The notes below the pieces were generated by a model. It made no database searches. It was not told the origin of the DNA and worked only from the letters and a program-made list of their open reading frames with translations. A stretch of 64,000 nucleotides of DNA from Pseudomonas sp. H3(2019). GTDB lineage: Bacteria > Pseudomonadota > Gammaproteobacteria > Pseudomonadales > Pseudomonadaceae. The position numbers and the translations under genes were made by a program. Of the stretch, positions 1 through 8,704 are shown in pieces (the stretch's first letter is position 1; the number at the start of each line of letters is the position of its first letter). The stretch lies in NCBI RefSeq assembly GCF_007713465.1, contig NZ_VMSG01000020.1:1-64000 (forward strand), written 5' to 3'.

Positions 1-3
1 CCG

Positions 4-40
4 AAACCCCTATCTGCGTATGCAGGTAGGGGTTTTGTTT
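4..40 (+). terminator. Rho-independent terminator at left edge
   Basis: A 14-bp stem (left arm 4-17, right arm 22-35, one G-U pair) is followed by a T-rich tail. It probably ends a transcription unit lying left of the window, since the next gene starts about 190 bases downstream. Seen directly in the sequence. Confidence 0.75.
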
Positions 41-226
41 TGCCTGCGAGAAAGTGCTCTCGGCTGCACCTACGTCCGACCGTCGTTTTGGCCGTCAAGG
101 ACAACCACTTGGGAAATTACCCTTAAAGTGGCTGCGCCGTTTTTGGTATGGTGCAGCTCGTTTTTTAATGGACTGATGTCACGCGCAGGGAATGGCGTTT
201 AATCCGGTCAAAGAGTTGCTGCAGAA

Positions 227-2119
227 ATGCCCGAACCGATCCCGATCAAGGACCATGAAACAGAAACACGCCTGGTAAACAAAAGGCTGTTGGCCTGCGC
301 GCTGTTCGTGGTTGCCATCACCTGCGCGCTGGTTGTACGCCTATACGTCCTGCAAGTAGTCGAGTTTGACTATCACTCGACGATCTCTGAAAACAACCGG
401 GTGCATGTCCTGCCCATTACCCCGACTCGCGGTCTGATCTACGACCGCAACGGCGTACTGCTGGCCGATAATCGGCCAAGCTACAACCTGATCATTACCC
501 GTGAACGCGCAACCGATGTGAAAGGCGAGCTGGACTCGGTGGTCAGTCTGTTGCACTTGCCTGCTGAAGATCGCACGCTGTTTGACAAGGCGATGAAGCA
601 GGGGCGCCATCCCTTTGTTCCGGTCACCTTGTTTTACGAACTGACCGAAGAACAGATTGCGATACTGGCGGTGAACGAGTTCCGCCTGCCGGGAATCGAC
701 GTTGAGCCGCAGTTCGTGCGCAACTACCCGCTGGGCGCGCATTTCGCCCACTCGATCGGTTATGTCGGGCGCATCAACGAGAAAGAATCCAAGGCACTGG
801 ACACAGTCGAGTACCGCGGTACCCAGTCGATCGGCAAGACCGGCATCGAAAAATTCTACGAGTCCGAGCTGCACGGTCATGTCGGCTATGAAGAGGTTGA
901 AACCAACGCTCAGGGTCGGGTGCTGCGAGTGCTCAAGCACACTGATCCGATTCCTGGAAAAAACATCGTGCTCAGCCTCGATGTAAAGCTTCAGGAAGCG
1001 GCAGAAGAGGCGCTGGGCGACCGTCGCGGTTCAGTGGTTGCTCTCGATCCGGCCACCGGTGAAGTGCTGGCAATGGTCAGCAAACCGAGTTTTGACCCGA
1101 ACCTGTTCGTCACCGGCATCAGCTTCAAGGAATACGCGGCGCTGCACGATTCCATTGACCGCCCACTGTTCAACCGGGTCTTGCGCGGGTTGTATGCGCC
1201 GGGCTCGACGATCAAGCCGGAAGTGGCGATTGCCGGGCTCGACACTGGTGTGGTCACGGCGTCTACCAGGGTCTTCGATCCGGGTTACTACCAACTGCCG
1301 GACTTCGATCATAAATACCGTAACTGGAATCACAGCGGCGACGGTTGGGTCGACATGGACGCAGCGATCATGCGCTCCAATGACACCTATTTTTACGACC
1401 TGGCGCACAAACTCGGCATTGATCGTCTGCACGATTACATGGCGATGTTCGGCCTTGGCGAAAAAGTCTCGCTGGACATGTTCGAAGAGTCCGCCGGGCT
1501 GATGCCGTCCCAGGCATGGAAGCGCGCTACTCGCCGTCAGCCGTGGTTCCCCGGTGAAACGGTGATCCTCGGGATTGGCCAGGGTTATATGCAAGTGACA
1601 CCGCTACAACTGGCTCAGGCGACGGCACTGATCGCCAACAAAGGCGTGTGGAACCGTCCGCATCTGGCCAAGACGATCGATGGCCTGCCACCGGTGGATG
1701 AGCATCCGATGCCGAACATCCTGCTGAAGAATCCACACGACTGGGAGCAGGTCAACCATGGTATGCAGATGGTTATGCACGATCCGCGCGGGATTGCCCG
1801 TGCGGCGGCCGTGGGGGCGCAATACCGGATTGCAGGCAAGAGCGGCACCGCACAAGTGGTGGCAATCAAACAGGGCGAGCGCTACGACCGCTTGAAGACC
1901 CGCGAGCGTAACCGCGACAACGCCTTGTTTGTCGGTTTCGCCCCAGCCGAGCATCCGAAAATCGTGATCTCGGTGATGATCGAGAACGGTGAGGCCGGCG
2001 GTCGTGTTGCCGGCCCTGTGGTGCGACAGATCATGGATGCATGGCTGCTGGACAAGGACGGTCACCTGAAGCCGCAATACGCGAGCCCGAGCAAACCACC
2101 CAGCGATCCTCACGTTTGA
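227..2119 (+). CDS. mrdA: Penicillin-binding protein 2 (orphan peptidoglycan transpeptidase)
   Basis: A 630-residue class B PBP that cross-links lateral-wall peptidoglycan in the periplasm. It has a short cytoplasmic N-terminus, one membrane anchor at about residues 22-42, a PBP dimerisation domain, and a C-terminal transpeptidase domain. The catalytic motifs are visible: SxxK in PGSTIKPEVA, SxN in RSNDTYFY and KSG in AGKSGTAQVV. Length is normal for PBP2. It is not in the usual rlmH-mrdA-rodA arrangement: a terminator lies upstream and no rodA follows. P. aeruginosa carries a second PBP2-type gene outside the mrd operon, so this is probably the paralogous copy rather than the main elongasome PBP2. 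The ATG at 227 has only a weak upstream purine stretch. Confidence 0.93.
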   Translation: MPEPIPIKDHETETRLVNKRLLACALFVVAITCALVVRLYVLQVVEFDYHSTISENNRVHVLPITPTRGLIYDRNGVLLADNRPSYNLIITRERATDVKGELDSVVSLLHLPAEDRTLFDKAMKQGRHPFVPVTLFYELTEEQIAILAVNEFRLPGIDVEPQFVRNYPLGAHFAHSIGYVGRINEKESKALDTVEYRGTQSIGKTGIEKFYESELHGHVGYEEVETNAQGRVLRVLKHTDPIPGKNIVLSLDVKLQEAAEEALGDRRGSVVALDPATGEVLAMVSKPSFDPNLFVTGISFKEYAALHDSIDRPLFNRVLRGLYAPGSTIKPEVAIAGLDTGVVTASTRVFDPGYYQLPDFDHKYRNWNHSGDGWVDMDAAIMRSNDTYFYDLAHKLGIDRLHDYMAMFGLGEKVSLDMFEESAGLMPSQAWKRATRRQPWFPGETVILGIGQGYMQVTPLQLAQATALIANKGVWNRPHLAKTIDGLPPVDEHPMPNILLKNPHDWEQVNHGMQMVMHDPRGIARAAAVGAQYRIAGKSGTAQVVAIKQGERYDRLKTRERNRDNALFVGFAPAEHPKIVISVMIENGEAGGRVAGPVVRQIMDAWLLDKDGHLKPQYASPSKPPSDPHV

Positions 2120-2130
2120 CGCGCTGAAAG

Positions 2131-2808
2131 CTACAGCACCTGCTCATGCCTGCTGAGCAGGTGCTGGAAGCTTTCCAGGAACACAGTCTCGGCCTGAGTC
2201 ATTTTCTGCTCACGATTCCTGAGCGGCCGAATATCCAGATCCACCACACCCTCCTCAGGCGGCAAACGCCACAGCAACCCCTGCTCGACATCTCGCCGCA
2301 CCAGGTGAACGGGTAAACAGCCGATCCCAAACCCTGCGCAGATCAATCGGTGAATCTCTTCGAAGCTGGTCGATGATGCGACGATCTTGCCGGTAAAACC
2401 TTGCTGGTCGCGAAACAGTGTCAGCGGTGAAAGATTGCCGCCCAACTGGTCGCTGGTGAAACTGACGACGTGCTCGCTGGCGAGTTGTTCCAGCCTCAGA
2501 TTCGTCTGCCCGAACAATCGGTGGCGTTGGCCGCAGAAGTACCCATAACGTTCGCTAAACAGCACCCGTTGCTCCAGCCGTGGCTGCGGCAGCCGGGATA
2601 AACCAACACCGACCGTCGCAGTCTTTTGCAGCAGAGCACTGATGATGTTCGAACTGCCCATCACCTCGACTTCCAGTTCGACATTCGGATGGCTCTCATG
2701 GACGTCCGCCAGGGACTTATCGTAATGCGGGGACTGGATTCTGCTGATGGTCAGGATCCGCACCTTGCCCACCACGTCATCGTGAGGACTCTCGATCACC
2801 AGCCCCAT
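2131..2808 (-). pseudogene. LysR-family regulator remnant, effector domain only
   Basis: The 225 residues align with the C-terminal substrate-binding domain of LysR-type regulators, starting at the GKVRIL-like first strand of that domain. A full LTTR has about 300 residues with an HTH in the first 65; here the HTH and linker helix are absent. The frame starts at an ATG at 2808, immediately beside the truncated 5' end of the class II aldolase on the opposite strand. Both genes therefore lose their N-termini at the same point, which indicates a deletion joining two divergent genes. A DNA-binding role is not possible as it stands. Confidence 0.75.
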
Positions 2809-2816
2809 TTGATCGC

Positions 2817-3392
2817 ATGCGCGCCTCGGATTTGGTGCGTATCGACCAGCAGGGCCGAATTGTCGATCCGGCGTATGCGGATCATCGAGTCAACACTGCG
2901 GGCTTCGTGATTCATTCCGCGATCCACATGGCGCGCCCCGATCTGAACTGCGTGATCCACACCCACACGGCGGCGGGCATGGCGGTGGCTGCGCAGAAGC
3001 GAGGACTGCTACCGATCACTCAACATGCGCTGAAGTTCTACGGCAAGCTGGCTTATCACACCTATGAAGGCATCGCTTTGTCGCTGGACGAGCGCGAGCG
3101 GTTGATTGCCGACCTGGGACTGCACAAGGCGATGATCCTGCGCAATCACGGACTGTTGGTGGGCGGTGCCAGTGTGGCTCACGCGTTCCAGGAAATTTAC
3201 TTCCTGGAGCGTGCCTGCCAGGCGCAGGTACAGGCATTGGCGGGTGGGTGTGAGCTGAACTTTCCGTCGCCGGAGGTCTGTGTTCACACGGCTGAACAGT
3301 TCGAGCAGGACGATGCCGAGAACATCATCGAGCTGGCCTGGTCGGCGGCATTGACCCTGATCGAATCACAACGCGAATCCTATTGCTCATGA
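2817..3392 (+). pseudogene. Class II aldolase/adducin family protein, 5'-truncated
   Basis: 191 residues covering the zinc-binding core of the class II aldolase/adducin fold: the HTHTAAG metal site, then RNHGLLVGG with the third histidine. Family members of this type usually have about 250 residues; roughly 60 N-terminal residues (the first strands and nucleotide/phosphate-contact loop) are missing. The open frame runs upstream of the ATG into sequence belonging to the opposing LysR remnant. No convincing ribosome-binding site precedes the ATG at 2817. It is probably non-functional, though the metal ligands are intact. Confidence 0.75.
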
Positions 3393-3589
3393 ACACCGAG
3401 TCAGGCGCTCTACGGCACTCTGAGCCGGGAAGATATTTCCCCATGACGTGCGTGCTTCGTCGCATGTCTGGAAGTGACCCGGCCAGAGACTGGGCAGACG
3501 GATCAGGAGCGCTTGATGACTCTTGTAAAAGCAATAACACCACAACTGCAACATGAAGCCCGGTTGGCCTGGGAGAAGCTTCACCTTGA

Positions 3590-3772
3590 AGGCAAAGTCC
3601 CGAACGGGGTTTGCGCGCTGAAATCGACGCCGCGATGCCGGCCATCGATTACCTGGCCGGGACCTTCAACGACGTATCGATCTTTGATGCCGAGAGCCTG
3701 AAACAGATCGGCAGCATCAAAATGCCGGGCGGCGACATGGCGATCACCACGGCGCAGGTGTTTGTCCGCTAA
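3590..3772 (+). pseudogene. Probable C-terminal tail of quinohemoprotein amine dehydrogenase beta subunit
   Basis: An open stretch with no start codon, following an in-frame stop at 3587, encodes a beta-propeller-like tail: FNDVSIFDAESLKQIGSIK, then a PGGDM...TAQVFVR ending and a stop. From memory this resembles the last blade and C-terminus of the beta subunit of quinohemoprotein amine dehydrogenase. The rest of that gene is absent, and the upstream 200 bases (3393-3589) show no convincing coding sequence. It is best read as debris of an amine-oxidation locus. A protein search with the last 45 residues would settle it. Confidence 0.45.
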
Positions 3773-3811
3773 AGCTCCTACGGGGGGTGGTGTTGACTGC
3801 GATTTTTTCGT

Positions 3812-4207
3812 TCAAGGCACCGGGCAACTCAGGTCGCCTTCCTGGCACTCGAGGTAAGTCTTGAAGGCCTCGACACGTTTTAGCGTCAACCCGGCCATGC
3901 AGTTGCTATAGATCATCGGGTAGGCGCTGCCGCCCGCCACCCCGGACGCCGAGAACTCGCACTCGGCATCGCGGAACGTCACCCAGGCACGCTGTGCACC
4001 GACCAGCCGTTTTTTGCTCTCGACGTTGTCCTTCAGGCGGTCATTGATCTGCTTGTAGAGGGCGTTGAGCTGGGTGTCGGCCTTCTTGTAATCCTTGGCA
4101 GCACACTCGTTCATCGTGCGTTGGTCGGCGGCATTCGTGCAGTCGTCGGCATGGGCGAAGGGCGCCAGCAGCAGCGGCGCAAGTGCCAGTAAAAAACGTG
4201 GAGGCAT
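3812..4207 (-). CDS. LprI-like (DUF1311) secreted protein
   Basis: 131 residues with a clear signal peptide (MPPRFLLALAPLLLAPFAHA, cleavage near residue 20). The mature part begins with the family hallmark CTNAADQRTMNEC and continues with the YKKADTQLNALY helix. Cysteines at the start, middle (DAECEFSAS, SNCMAG) and end (CQEGDLSCP) suggest disulphides in the periplasm. The DUF1311 family includes the mycobacterial lysozyme inhibitor LprI; the activity of this protein is not known. It is a single gene, transcribed toward the decayed patch on its left. Confidence 0.8.
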   Translation of the reverse strand: MPPRFLLALAPLLLAPFAHADDCTNAADQRTMNECAAKDYKKADTQLNALYKQINDRLKDNVESKKRLVGAQRAWVTFRDAECEFSASGVAGGSAYPMIYSNCMAGLTLKRVEAFKTYLECQEGDLSCPVP

Positions 4208-4287
4208 GGAAAGCTCGTGTGGGTCTTCGAGGAGTTGAGCGGCTGATTGAAGTGCAATCGCTACGCGTGTGCAACCCGTGGCGGTGG

Positions 4288-4677
4288 CTACTCGGCAGAC
4301 TTGGTCATTCCTTCATAAGCTAGCCATGGCACATCGTGAGATGTCCAAATGTGCGCCTGCGGCGTCATTTGCGGATCATCATCGAGCGTCGCCACCCGCA
4401 CAATCACATGCGGCTGAGCCAAGCGCTCGGCTACCAGGTGCGAGCCGCACTGCGAGCAGAAGTGCCGCAGCTTGCCAGGCGAGGACTCGAAGGATGACAA
4501 CTTGTCCAAACCTTTGATCCAGCGAAAATGCTCCCGCATGACCCCGGCCGTTGAGGCGAACGCCGCCGCATGCGCCTTGCGACAGGTATGGCAATGGCAG
4601 TGGCTGATCGGCATGTCGAGGCTGTCGAGTTCATAGGTGATGGTCTTGCACAGGCAACTGCCGTGGAGTGTTTTCAT
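4288..4677 (-). CDS. GFA family zinc protein (CENP-V/GFA domain)
   Basis: 129 residues matching the glutathione-dependent formaldehyde-activating (GFA) fold. The zinc cysteines are visible: SCLCKT near the N-terminus, HCHCHTC in the middle and FCSQCGSHL toward the C-terminus. GFA proteins can act as S-hydroxymethyl-glutathione synthases, but most members are uncharacterised. It is a standalone gene on the minus strand, about 170 bases from the divergent halovibrin-like pair. The substrate cannot be inferred from context. Confidence 0.85.
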   Translation of the reverse strand: MKTLHGSCLCKTITYELDSLDMPISHCHCHTCRKAHAAAFASTAGVMREHFRWIKGLDKLSSFESSPGKLRHFCSQCGSHLVAERLAQPHVIVRVATLDDDPQMTPQAHIWTSHDVPWLAYEGMTKSAE

Positions 4678-4848
4678 GCTGATTCATCCTTTGAAAAGTG
4701 GTGCTTTGCGTAGAGTATTTCTTTTAGGGCGATCGGATAAGTCCGAGACGTGCCGACTAAAAAGTTCCAGTGACAGGAACAGATGCCGGGTTTGGTCTAC
4801 GCTGCGAAACTGGAAATCATCATCCAGCACTGCGACAAGGAGGTCTGC

Positions 4849-6213
4849 ATGCGCCCTATGGCATGTGCGCCAATTATTCTGGCGTTCACTTCTACCTTTG
4901 CGTTATCGGCGATAGCCGCACAACCCGTCCTCGATCCGATCGAGACCCTGAATCGAATCAACCGCAACTACAACACGCTGAATAACGACTGCAAGGAAAT
5001 CGATTCCGGGGCTGCGCGCGGTCATTATTATTGCAGCGGCGTGACGCTGCGCATGGTCAATGACGGGCCCTTCAATCCCTGGGATTACAGCCCTTATGCG
5101 ATCAAGATCGGTGGGACCTCTTACTCCTGGATTCGCAAGGACCTGAGCACCAGCATTCTGATTCATCCCGCCGGTTTCATCATGCGCACCCCAACGGATG
5201 CGGCGGCGTTGAACCGGCCGGTCAAGGAGCAGGGTTGGACCTGCATCTATGCTTTCGATGGCGGCACCGGACCGGAACGCAAGTGGTATGGCTGCGGCTT
5301 CTTTGACAGTAAGGAGCCACCCAGAAACGCCCAGGGCACGCTGAACAACAAGAATGCCCAGTGGGCTTACGGCACCTGTGCCGAAGCCGGGGTCACCACC
5401 GCAGAAAAGTGGAGCCAGCGATACACCGGGCTGTTCAAGGGCCCCATCCAGTCCAGCCAGTGTTCCTGGAATGCCGAAAAACCCAGTGATTGGAATGCCA
5501 TGATCCGGGTGCATGAGTCCCGTGCAACCACCACCATGAAGGACCCGTTTTCGATCAAGACCCAAGTCAACGAGTTCATGCTCAAAAACGCTTCCGCCAC
5601 CAACGATGGCAGCGAGAACATGAAGTACATCGACGCCTTCATCTACAACGTCAACAGCACGCAAAACTTCGCCACCCGAGGCGACCAGGCGCCGCCCAAG
5701 CCGGAAGACGGTCTGAAGAGTGCGCGCAACTTCCAGAAAAAGTTGAATGATCAAGGCTACCCAGTACCGATTCTGCGCCTGGACTTCACCAAGCCCCCAG
5801 AGCAGCGCTTCAGCTACGTGGCCGCCGATCAGGTGATCGCACTGAACGCCAACGCCCCCGTTGACCCGGTCGCCAGCACACCGCCCCGTCAGTACATCGC
5901 GTCGGCCAACTGGGTCAAACGCTACGACCCCGGCACTCGCAAGGATGAATGGACCTTGAGCGTCGTGCCCACCGCCGAGGGGCGGGCGCTGCCGAGTAAT
6001 CAATTGAGCGCGTTGTACGACGAACTGTTCGCCATGAAGGGCAGCGACCAGAACTGGCGTGAAGAAGAAAAGTCTGCCGGCAGCATGCGTCAGCAACTGA
6101 ACTGTGTGCTGGTCAATTACCGCAGCAAGACGCCGTGGAACCTGGAGCCTTTCAGGCCCACTGTTTCAGACAGTGAAGCGAAAGCGGCCGGTTGCAACCC
6201 GGTCCCGCGCTGA
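4849..6213 (+). CDS. Halovibrin-like secreted protein, first of tandem pair
   Basis: About 454 residues. The ATG at 4849 is preferred over an in-frame start at 4783 because an AAGGAGG ribosome site (4837-4843) sits 5 bases before it and a signal peptide follows directly (hydrophobic segment ending AIAA). It is similar throughout to its downstream neighbour: an N-terminal LNRINRNYNTLNNDC / YCSGV segment, a central SFxIKTQVNEF region, an SANWVKRYDPG motif and a C-terminal SMRQQLNC...WNLEPFRP block. I recognise this as the Pseudomonas family annotated halovibrin HvnC; Vibrio fischeri halovibrins are secreted NAD-glycohydrolases. Many conserved cysteines fit an exported protein. Catalytic residues were not assigned. 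It is probably co-transcribed with the gene at 6274. Confidence 0.7.
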   Translation: MRPMACAPIILAFTSTFALSAIAAQPVLDPIETLNRINRNYNTLNNDCKEIDSGAARGHYYCSGVTLRMVNDGPFNPWDYSPYAIKIGGTSYSWIRKDLSTSILIHPAGFIMRTPTDAAALNRPVKEQGWTCIYAFDGGTGPERKWYGCGFFDSKEPPRNAQGTLNNKNAQWAYGTCAEAGVTTAEKWSQRYTGLFKGPIQSSQCSWNAEKPSDWNAMIRVHESRATTTMKDPFSIKTQVNEFMLKNASATNDGSENMKYIDAFIYNVNSTQNFATRGDQAPPKPEDGLKSARNFQKKLNDQGYPVPILRLDFTKPPEQRFSYVAADQVIALNANAPVDPVASTPPRQYIASANWVKRYDPGTRKDEWTLSVVPTAEGRALPSNQLSALYDELFAMKGSDQNWREEEKSAGSMRQQLNCVLVNYRSKTPWNLEPFRPTVSDSEAKAAGCNPVPR

Positions 6214-6273
6214 ACGAGAAGGACATGACGGCCAGCACTGGCCGTCCCGTTTCAACCACCACGAGGGATCTCT

Positions 6274-7500
6274 ATGAAAGGAATCAAAGCACCCGTTGCC
6301 AGCGCAGTCGCCATCGCTGGCCTGTCATTTTTTTCCACGGCCCATGCCGATTTGGGCAGCGACACGGTCACCCGTCTCAACCAACTCTATAACGACACCC
6401 GGCAAGATTGCGGCGGGCCATCCAAACCGGCGTTTCTGTGTTCGGGTGTGCTGTTTCGGGCGACCTGGCCTTCGACCGATTACCAGTTCTACAGCATCAG
6501 CCCGAAAAGCCAGGCGAGTGGCGGGGTATCCGCCTCGTATCTGCGCAAGGATTCGAAGTTCCGCAAGCTGGCCTATGGGCTCAAGAGCGGCTTCATTTTC
6601 GACACCATCTTCGGTAACCCCAAGGACCATCAGGATTACGCCGTGGTGTGTTCGTTCCCGATCGATGCAGCCACCGATGATCGCGGGCAACAAGGTTGCA
6701 CCGACTCGCGGCGAACCCCCGGCAACGTGGAAAAATTCTGTCACGAACAAGGCGTGGCCACTGCCGAGCAATGGGCTGCCAATTACCAGCAGAACAGGGG
6801 GGATCATTCACGCCAATGCTCATTCGACGTACGTGATGAACGCAACAGTGCCTCGGGCCCGGCCTTCTACCAAAGCATCCGCGCGATGAGCAAGATTGCT
6901 GCCGAATCGTTCGGCACCCAGAACGAACTGCGCTTGGCCAAGTGGGAAGAGAGTCCGCCGAAATCTCCATCGATCCTTGCACTGTTCTATACCGAAGACA
7001 GCGGCCTGGAGGGCGCCCGGCTTAATCAGATCCAATGGTACAAGGCGGTGCAGCAGCACTTGCCGGTCATCAACATGAAATTGCCGCAAACCCCTCAACA
7101 AGACGCAGCCTTTGTCTACGACAGTAAAAAGCAGGTGATCTACCCCACGACTGAAAAGAACGGCTGTGATCGCTACGTACAAAGCGCAAGCTGGGTTGAG
7201 CGTGACGACCCGGGCTTTGGCAAGAAGGTCATGACCCTAGAAGTGACGCCGACCGATTGCGGCAGAAAGGTACAGGACGGCCAGACCAACAACTTCTTCA
7301 ACGAACTGGCTGCCGATCACTACCTGGACGCGAACTGGAAAGACAACCCGGACAACCGTGACAGCAACATCGGCAGCATGCGCCGTCAGTTGGTCTGCCA
7401 TTTCAACATTGCCCGCAACAAGCCTGAGTGGAACCTGGAACCTTCCAGACCTTACACCTCCAATGAAGACTCCATCGCCAAGGGTTGCAACAACACCTGA
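6274..7500 (+). CDS. Halovibrin-like secreted protein, second of tandem pair
   Basis: 408 residues with a signal peptide ending near STAHA (residue 25). It is a diverged paralogue of the upstream gene: both share LNQLYNDTRQDC-type starts, a conserved YCSGV/LCSGV box, a WAANYQQN/WSQRYTG segment, SASWVERDDPG and the closing SMRRQLVCHF...WNLEPSRP block. The 60-base gap to the upstream gene suggests one operon. An ADP-ribosylglycohydrolase gene converges on this pair from downstream, which fits NAD/ADP-ribose chemistry if the halovibrin assignment holds. The family assignment is from memory; enzyme activity is inferred. Confidence 0.7.
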   Translation: MKGIKAPVASAVAIAGLSFFSTAHADLGSDTVTRLNQLYNDTRQDCGGPSKPAFLCSGVLFRATWPSTDYQFYSISPKSQASGGVSASYLRKDSKFRKLAYGLKSGFIFDTIFGNPKDHQDYAVVCSFPIDAATDDRGQQGCTDSRRTPGNVEKFCHEQGVATAEQWAANYQQNRGDHSRQCSFDVRDERNSASGPAFYQSIRAMSKIAAESFGTQNELRLAKWEESPPKSPSILALFYTEDSGLEGARLNQIQWYKAVQQHLPVINMKLPQTPQQDAAFVYDSKKQVIYPTTEKNGCDRYVQSASWVERDDPGFGKKVMTLEVTPTDCGRKVQDGQTNNFFNELAADHYLDANWKDNPDNRDSNIGSMRRQLVCHFNIARNKPEWNLEPSRPYTSNEDSIAKGCNNT

Positions 7501-7528
7501 TACGCAGACAGGCGGTGAAGATCGACCA

Positions 7529-7570
7529 CAATGGCGATTGCGCAACCTGAAGGCTGCGCAATCGCCATTG
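7529..7570. terminator. 16-bp perfect hairpin between convergent genes
   Basis: Arms 7529-7544 and 7555-7570 are perfect 16-bp inverted repeats around a 10-base loop. It lies between the convergent halovibrin-like operon (ends 7500) and the ADP-ribosylglycohydrolase gene (ends 7632). There is no T-run on either side, so termination would be imperfect; it may also serve as an mRNA 3'-end stabiliser. Confidence 0.5.
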
Positions 7571-7631
7571 GGGCCTGGTGTTGATCACAGGAGGTGACGC
7601 ATGAACCCGGCGGCAAAACCTAGCGGCCGGA

Positions 7632-8555
7632 TCAGTCGTGCGTGTGGTGGGTGTTTGATGCCTGTAACAATGCGTCGGCTGTCGCTTCAATCTCATCGTG
7701 CATGTGCAGCTTCGCAAGCCAACTCCTGGGGATTCCTTTTACACCGTAAAAAGCTCCGGCCAACTGCCCGACAATGGCAGCGGTTGTGTCAGCATCATCA
7801 CCCAGGTTGGCGGCTTGCAGAATGGCGTCTTCGAAGCTGTCGGTGTGATGAAAACACCACAGCGCCGCCTCTAACGAGGCAACGCAGTAGCCTGTACCCA
7901 CGATCTCGGATTTTGGTTTGGCGAGATAGTTGCCACCGGAAATCGCGGCGACTTTTGGTTCTGAAAAGTGTGTGTGGCTCAGGCGCTGCAAATCCGACTT
8001 TGTCGCGCCCTGCAATGCTTCGCAAATCAATTCAGCGAACAACTGGCAGCATTCGATGGCTTCAGGCGCAGCGTGAGTGGTTCGAGAGCTATCGCTGGAA
8101 AACGTCCTGACATGGCCTATAGCAGGGAAGTAAAACAGCACCACCGGTGCCAATCGCATCAGCGAACCGTTACCTGCGCTGAACGGATCGGTCGATCCGG
8201 CAAATGGATTGCCGGTTTCCTGATAATGAGTCAGGGCTTCGCGCACGGTCATGCCGATATCAAAGCAGTCGCCAGTCGAGCTCAGGTAACCCCATTGCCA
8301 CCAATTGAGATAACGCCCCATCTGGTCGAAGGCGTCAAATCCATTTTTTGTGAGCAGGCTTTCGGCCAGGCACAGGGCCATCGACGTGTCATCGGTCCAC
8401 TGGCCCGGCTTCAGATTGAACGGGCCGCCACCCACCATGTCGGTGAGCGCCGGGAACGCCCCGCGCGGTTTGAACTCTACGCTTGTACCGACTGCGTCGC
8501 CGCAAGCCAGCCCCAGCAGGCAGCCGCGATAACGCTCCGAAAGGGTAGGCAACAT
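7632..8555 (-). CDS. ADP-ribosylglycohydrolase family protein
   Basis: 307 residues of the DraG/ARH fold, starting MLPTLSERYRGCLLGLACG. The dinuclear Mg site residues are present: the WTDDTSMALCLAE motif near residue 55 and the C-terminal GDDADTTAAIVGQLAGA motif. The length is normal for stand-alone bacterial members, with no signal peptide, so it acts in the cytoplasm. These enzymes hydrolyse ADP-ribose from proteins or small molecules. Its neighbours are secreted halovibrin-like (NAD-active family) proteins on the opposite strand, so a protective or salvage role is attractive but is inference. The last residues (HHTHD) extend slightly beyond the fold. Confidence 0.9.
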   Translation of the reverse strand: MLPTLSERYRGCLLGLACGDAVGTSVEFKPRGAFPALTDMVGGGPFNLKPGQWTDDTSMALCLAESLLTKNGFDAFDQMGRYLNWWQWGYLSSTGDCFDIGMTVREALTHYQETGNPFAGSTDPFSAGNGSLMRLAPVVLFYFPAIGHVRTFSSDSSRTTHAAPEAIECCQLFAELICEALQGATKSDLQRLSHTHFSEPKVAAISGGNYLAKPKSEIVGTGYCVASLEAALWCFHHTDSFEDAILQAANLGDDADTTAAIVGQLAGAFYGVKGIPRSWLAKLHMHDEIEATADALLQASNTHHTHD

Positions 8556-8704
8556 GAAGCATCCTTGTTTTGGGCCAGTTCCCTGGCGACGTTAGCATTT
8601 CCAGGCGTCATGACAGAAAGGTAAAGCCTGTCCGAATGTTTCATGCAACCAGAAAGTTGCGCATTCCGCCATCCGGGCCTAGTGTTCATCAAAGGAGGTG
8701 ACCT

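Noticed and set aside
20..202. 60-codon frame before mrdA
   Set aside because: It begins inside the terminator hairpin and has no ribosome site or domain.
4903..6096. 397-codon minus-strand frame opposite the first halovibrin-like gene
   Set aside because: No domain, and the plus strand has a ribosome site, signal peptide and a paralogue with conserved blocks.
7601..8110. 169-codon plus-strand frame with an AGGAGG site, opposite the ADP-ribosylglycohydrolase
   Set aside because: The ribosome-like site is good, but the protein is Arg/Cys/Trp-rich without a domain and lies over a well-supported gene; at most it is a relic of a start region.
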